A stretch of 64,000 nucleotides of DNA from Bullera alba (taxonomy: Eukaryota > Basidiomycota > Tremellomycetes > Tremellales > Bulleraceae), in contig BCIX01000005.1 in assembly GCA_001600095.1 (NCBI GenBank), forward strand, positions 1,432,523-1,496,522, read 5' to 3'. Below, piece by piece: positions 61,103-64,000 of the stretch. The notes beneath the pieces are model-generated. The model worked only from the letters and a program-made list of their open reading frames with translations. It ran no database searches and was not told the DNA's origin. The position numbers and the translations under genes are program-made. Each line of letters begins with the position of its first letter. Position 1 is the stretch's first letter.

Positions 61103-63094
61103 CTATGGCATCACTGTATTACCAACTCCAGCGGCCATATGTTGCCATTGGGGTTCCCCAACAACCTGCTTAGGTGCACGGTCTTCAGCCTCCCCACTGC
61201 TCTGCTTTGTATTCGTAAGACCTGATTGAGACCTAGGTGCGTACTTGTAATCCTTGAATCGCTCCTTGAAGGCCTCGCGATAGTCCTCCGCTAGCTCGAT
61301 CCAATAGCTCTTCTCGCTCGGGGGCATGTACCACCTCCACTCCCTTGACAGTATCTTCGAGTTGTGCCCTGACATCTTGTTCGGGTCGCTCTTCGCCAGC
61401 TGGCCCCTTCTGACGTGCGTGAAGATCATAAAGACTATCGCCACTGGTCAGAGACTCCCCCTCGGTCAGTGGCGAACGCGACACTCACCGTTCATTGGCC
61501 TGTGAGGTACCTTGTCCTGTCCCATGTCCTTGGTCGTCTTGCGCATCAACATCGCAATGGCAACTTCCCTACTCCCGGGGATTCGCAACGACTGCCAATC
61601 CACCGCAGCCCTTTCCCTCTCTATCAAGTGATTCGGCGGTCGCTCCTGTTTATCCCCTCTAGCCAAATACTCTCGTTCTTCCACCTCCTCCTTGGTGAGC
61701 GACTGCCATTGACCTTGCTGTGGGTCTAACATCGAGCTTGGATCCTCCTGGGGCCGGGCAAGGTCCATGGGAATTGGTTGAAAATGACGTTGGGGATCTT
61801 GCTGATTAGGGGCGGGGACGTTCGACTGCCAGCTTGATGAGGAGAAGGGCAGTGACGGTGAGAACGGTGCGAGGGGTGGTGCAGTGGCGGAAGGAACGGA
61901 TGTCCCTATCCTGCCTATCAGCGAATTCAGCACGGAAGGTCCAGGTTCTAGAGGTAGATCAGATGAAGTTGATGCGCATCGCCGCCTCGAGGAGGATTCG
62001 GGTGACAACTCGGGATGCTGCCGGAGTGTGGGCTGGTGTAGGTGCTGCTGAGATCGCACGCTTCTGAGTGAGCGAGTAGGTCGTCGCGGGGTCGAGGTAT
62101 CTTGAGCATATGTGTAGGGATGGGGGTGATTGGTACGAGAGTTAGATCCCTCGGCTGTAAAAGGCTGTCGAGGGTGCTGTAATGGATGCACGGTGTATAG
62201 ATCGCTTGGCCCCGGAGTAGAAAGAAAAGGCGAGTATGTTGACCACCCATTACTGACAGGAGGAAGCTGGACTACGGCGGGGCGGATGACTGGTGCCGAG
62301 TAGCTTCGGTGAGAGGAGAGGTTATCGGGGAAGAGGGGATAGCCATCATGAGCCGGGTATAGAGAGAGATTCGGTACGGTGTCTTGCATCGAAGCGACAT
62401 CTAGACCTAACGTATCCTTCGCTAGAGTTCTTTCTGCTGTCGAATTCGAGTCGTTCCGGCTGGAATCCAAGTCCAACATGTGGAAATGCCGAGGTACCAC
62501 CACTGGCGGATTGGTGTCTACTGAGGAACCTGAGACTGGCCTACTAGGTGATCTGACTGGGGGATAGATTGACGTCTGGGCCCAGGGTTCGAGTGATTCA
62601 CTGTCAGAGATCAGACCGGGCAGACTGCTCGTCCGACGGTCCTCGTTGCGGGGGATGTAGCCCGTCATCTCGGGGGACTTTGTTGGCGGCGGGAATGATT
62701 TTTGTCCGAAGGAGCTACCATACGTGTCGGATCGCACCACAGTCGAGGCAAGCGATGAATGGGCAGGGGTTGTATATTGCGAAGGGGTGGTAGACCTTGA
62801 GAGATCCAAACGGGCAAAGGAGCCCGGAGAGAGTGACAACGGCACTGATGACAGTAGCTGGCTCGACATAGGCGCAGTTGCCGGCCGGTGCGAGCTGAGG
62901 AGTCCACGCGCACTGTCTGCGGTGAGAGTAGAATGCGGCCCATTGGATTGAAGGTGATGGTTCATCGGGAAAGGGTACTCGGTTGGCATCTGTTCGAGTG
63001 GCCGGGGCGAGAGGCTCGAGTAAGATTGGTGATGGGCGCCGAGGTGATGATAGCCTGTCGCCGTGGAGGACATGGTAGGATGGGTTCTCGACAT
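61103..63094 (-). CDS. HMG-box transcription factor
   Basis: DNA-binding regulator with a single C-terminal HMG box. The first 520 residues are long, disordered and Ser/Pro/His-rich (MSRTHPTMSSTATGYHHLGA, with scattered polar runs). A QSLRIPGSREVAIAMLMRKT block sits just upstream of the box. The box begins VPHRPMN at the end of that exon and is joined by a GTGAGT intron (61487-61438 region) to VFMIFTHVRRGQLAKSDPN, followed by HNSKILSREWRWYMPPSEKS and YWIELAEDYREAFKERFKDY. RPMN and the SREWR motif are diagnostic of the SOX/MATA-type HMG class. The tail ends at 61103. The start was taken at the Met at 63094 after a possible intron acceptor; a later Met is possible. Could be a sexual-development regulator; not proven. 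Confidence 0.85.
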
Positions 63095-63109
63095 TCTGCT
63101 AAAGCACAT

Positions 63110-64000
63110 CGAAGGGTTAGCCGACTTTCAAACTAGTAATGGACTGATGGCTGAATGCTGGAAGCTCACATCTGATGATTAATCACAAGGCGTCCAGATC
63201 CGTGATTCCAGCAAAGACGATCCAGTCGGGAAGGGACATGTGATATGCAGATTCCAATCTGGACTGGTGATCTACGGCTCAAGTTTCGGTCGTCGAACTA
63301 AGATGGAAAAGGGAGTGAAGGTATTTCTGACCGAGCAAAGGCGGTCGAAAGTTGTAAAGAGTGTGATGTTGTGAGCGAGAGCTTTGGGCTTCGAGAGTGT
63401 TGACAAAGCGCTCCATCGTGCAGGTCTGGAGAAGTGTCATCAATCCATATGGATACCTCGTCGGCAAGGCGACAAACATCAGTCCTGTCCTGTCAGAGCC
63501 AGAACGAACATCTGTCTCCTGCTGTCTCCCTTCAACAGCTTTCAACCCCTAGGAGTAGACGAGCGAGCGGGGGCGGTCCGGTCGATCTGCCTTACTTTGG
63601 TGCCTCGAATAGCCGTGCAGAGTGAAGCTTACTTGGATTAAGGGTATTTCTGCCCTTCTCTATGCATCTCTACCCTCCCCCGCCTCCCTACCGTAGTCAT
63701 CGGATGGTGAGTTGAGTCTATGCCGTTTAAGCATCTCTTTGGCGTTCCGTGACATGTCCACGACTGTCCTCGGAGGCCCACAAGGTGAGCCCAGGTCTGC
63801 CCGTGTATGAGATTGGAATCGCTTGAATCTTGAACCCTCATGTAGAGTCAGGTCCTGCTTCCTGCTGGCGATGCCCATCAGTGACTGGCGTCCGAGCTCA
63901 TCATTTTCTCATGTTCCTAGGACTCCAGAGGACGGGCGCCGGGAGACAACGTGAGGCGGGGGACATGAAACAGACGGAGAAAGCAGCAGTGGGAAAGCGG
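63110..64000. other. Upstream region of the HMG gene
   Basis: About 890 bases to the window edge. Short frames on both strands have no recognisable domain. It probably holds the HMG gene promoter and 5' UTR. A neighbouring gene may begin beyond the edge. Confidence 0.35.

Noticed and set aside
61103..63094. HMG gene as proof of a mating-type locus
   Set aside because: No pheromone, receptor or homeodomain genes are visible in the window; HMG factors also occur outside mating loci.

Overview
The window is nuclear DNA of a basidiomycete fungus, most likely a Tremellomycetes (Cryptococcus/Kwoniella/Tremella-type) yeast. Genes lie close together on both strands. They are cut by many short introns, mostly 40-80 nt, with GTGAGT/GTAAGT donors and CTNAC-like branch sites. 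The encoded proteins are standard fungal orthologues. No bacterial, viral, transposon or CRISPR features were seen. Gene models were assembled by eye across introns, so outer limits and motifs are firmer than internal exon borders.

Layout: a DMT-family transporter (285-1913, -); a DNAJC11-like J protein (2225-4520, +); a SAC3/GANP mRNA-export scaffold (4814-9620, -); mitochondrial ribosomal protein uL22m (10012-11338, +); triosephosphate isomerase (11466-12532, -); an NTF2-like protein (12948-13676, +); MLH1 (13821-16643, -); a four-helix membrane protein (16998-18270, +); the TBP-removing ATPase MOT1 (18679-25136, -). A gene-poor stretch (25.1-30.7 kb) holds one duplicated-Cys GPI-anchored secreted protein (27112-28221, +). 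Next come NC2-alpha (30674-31507, -), MPP-alpha (31907-33861, -), ATP10 (34133-35400, +), an Hst3/Hst4-type sirtuin (35806-37621, +) and a Pro-rich unknown (38058-38699, +).

From 38.9 to 52.6 kb five neighbours all touch the secretory or glycosylation pathway: farnesyl-PP synthase, a GH63-like glucosidase, a GH47 alpha-mannosidase, an ArfGAP and a Gdt1 Golgi cation/proton exchanger. They are followed by a p27-autoantigen zinc-ribbon protein (53046-54278, -), acetoacetyl-CoA synthetase (54670-57000, +), an unknown protein with an Asp/Glu-Gly repeat (57063-58719, -), an almost gene-free 2.4 kb with a structured Pol III-like element, and an HMG-box transcription factor (61103-63094, -).

Functional links: MOT1 and NC2-alpha both control TBP. 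DNAJC11, uL22m, MPP-alpha and ATP10 serve mitochondria, and MPP-alpha/ATP10 share one short divergent promoter. Most of the sequence is ordinary housekeeping DNA. I did not find a clearly new multi-gene system. The most notable items are a 9-nt microexon in NC2-alpha, the tandem eight-cysteine modules of the secreted protein, CDK-type sites clustered in the sirtuin, a nested inverted repeat with a CRE-like site in the TPI promoter, and the hairpin/B-box element near 60.9 kb.
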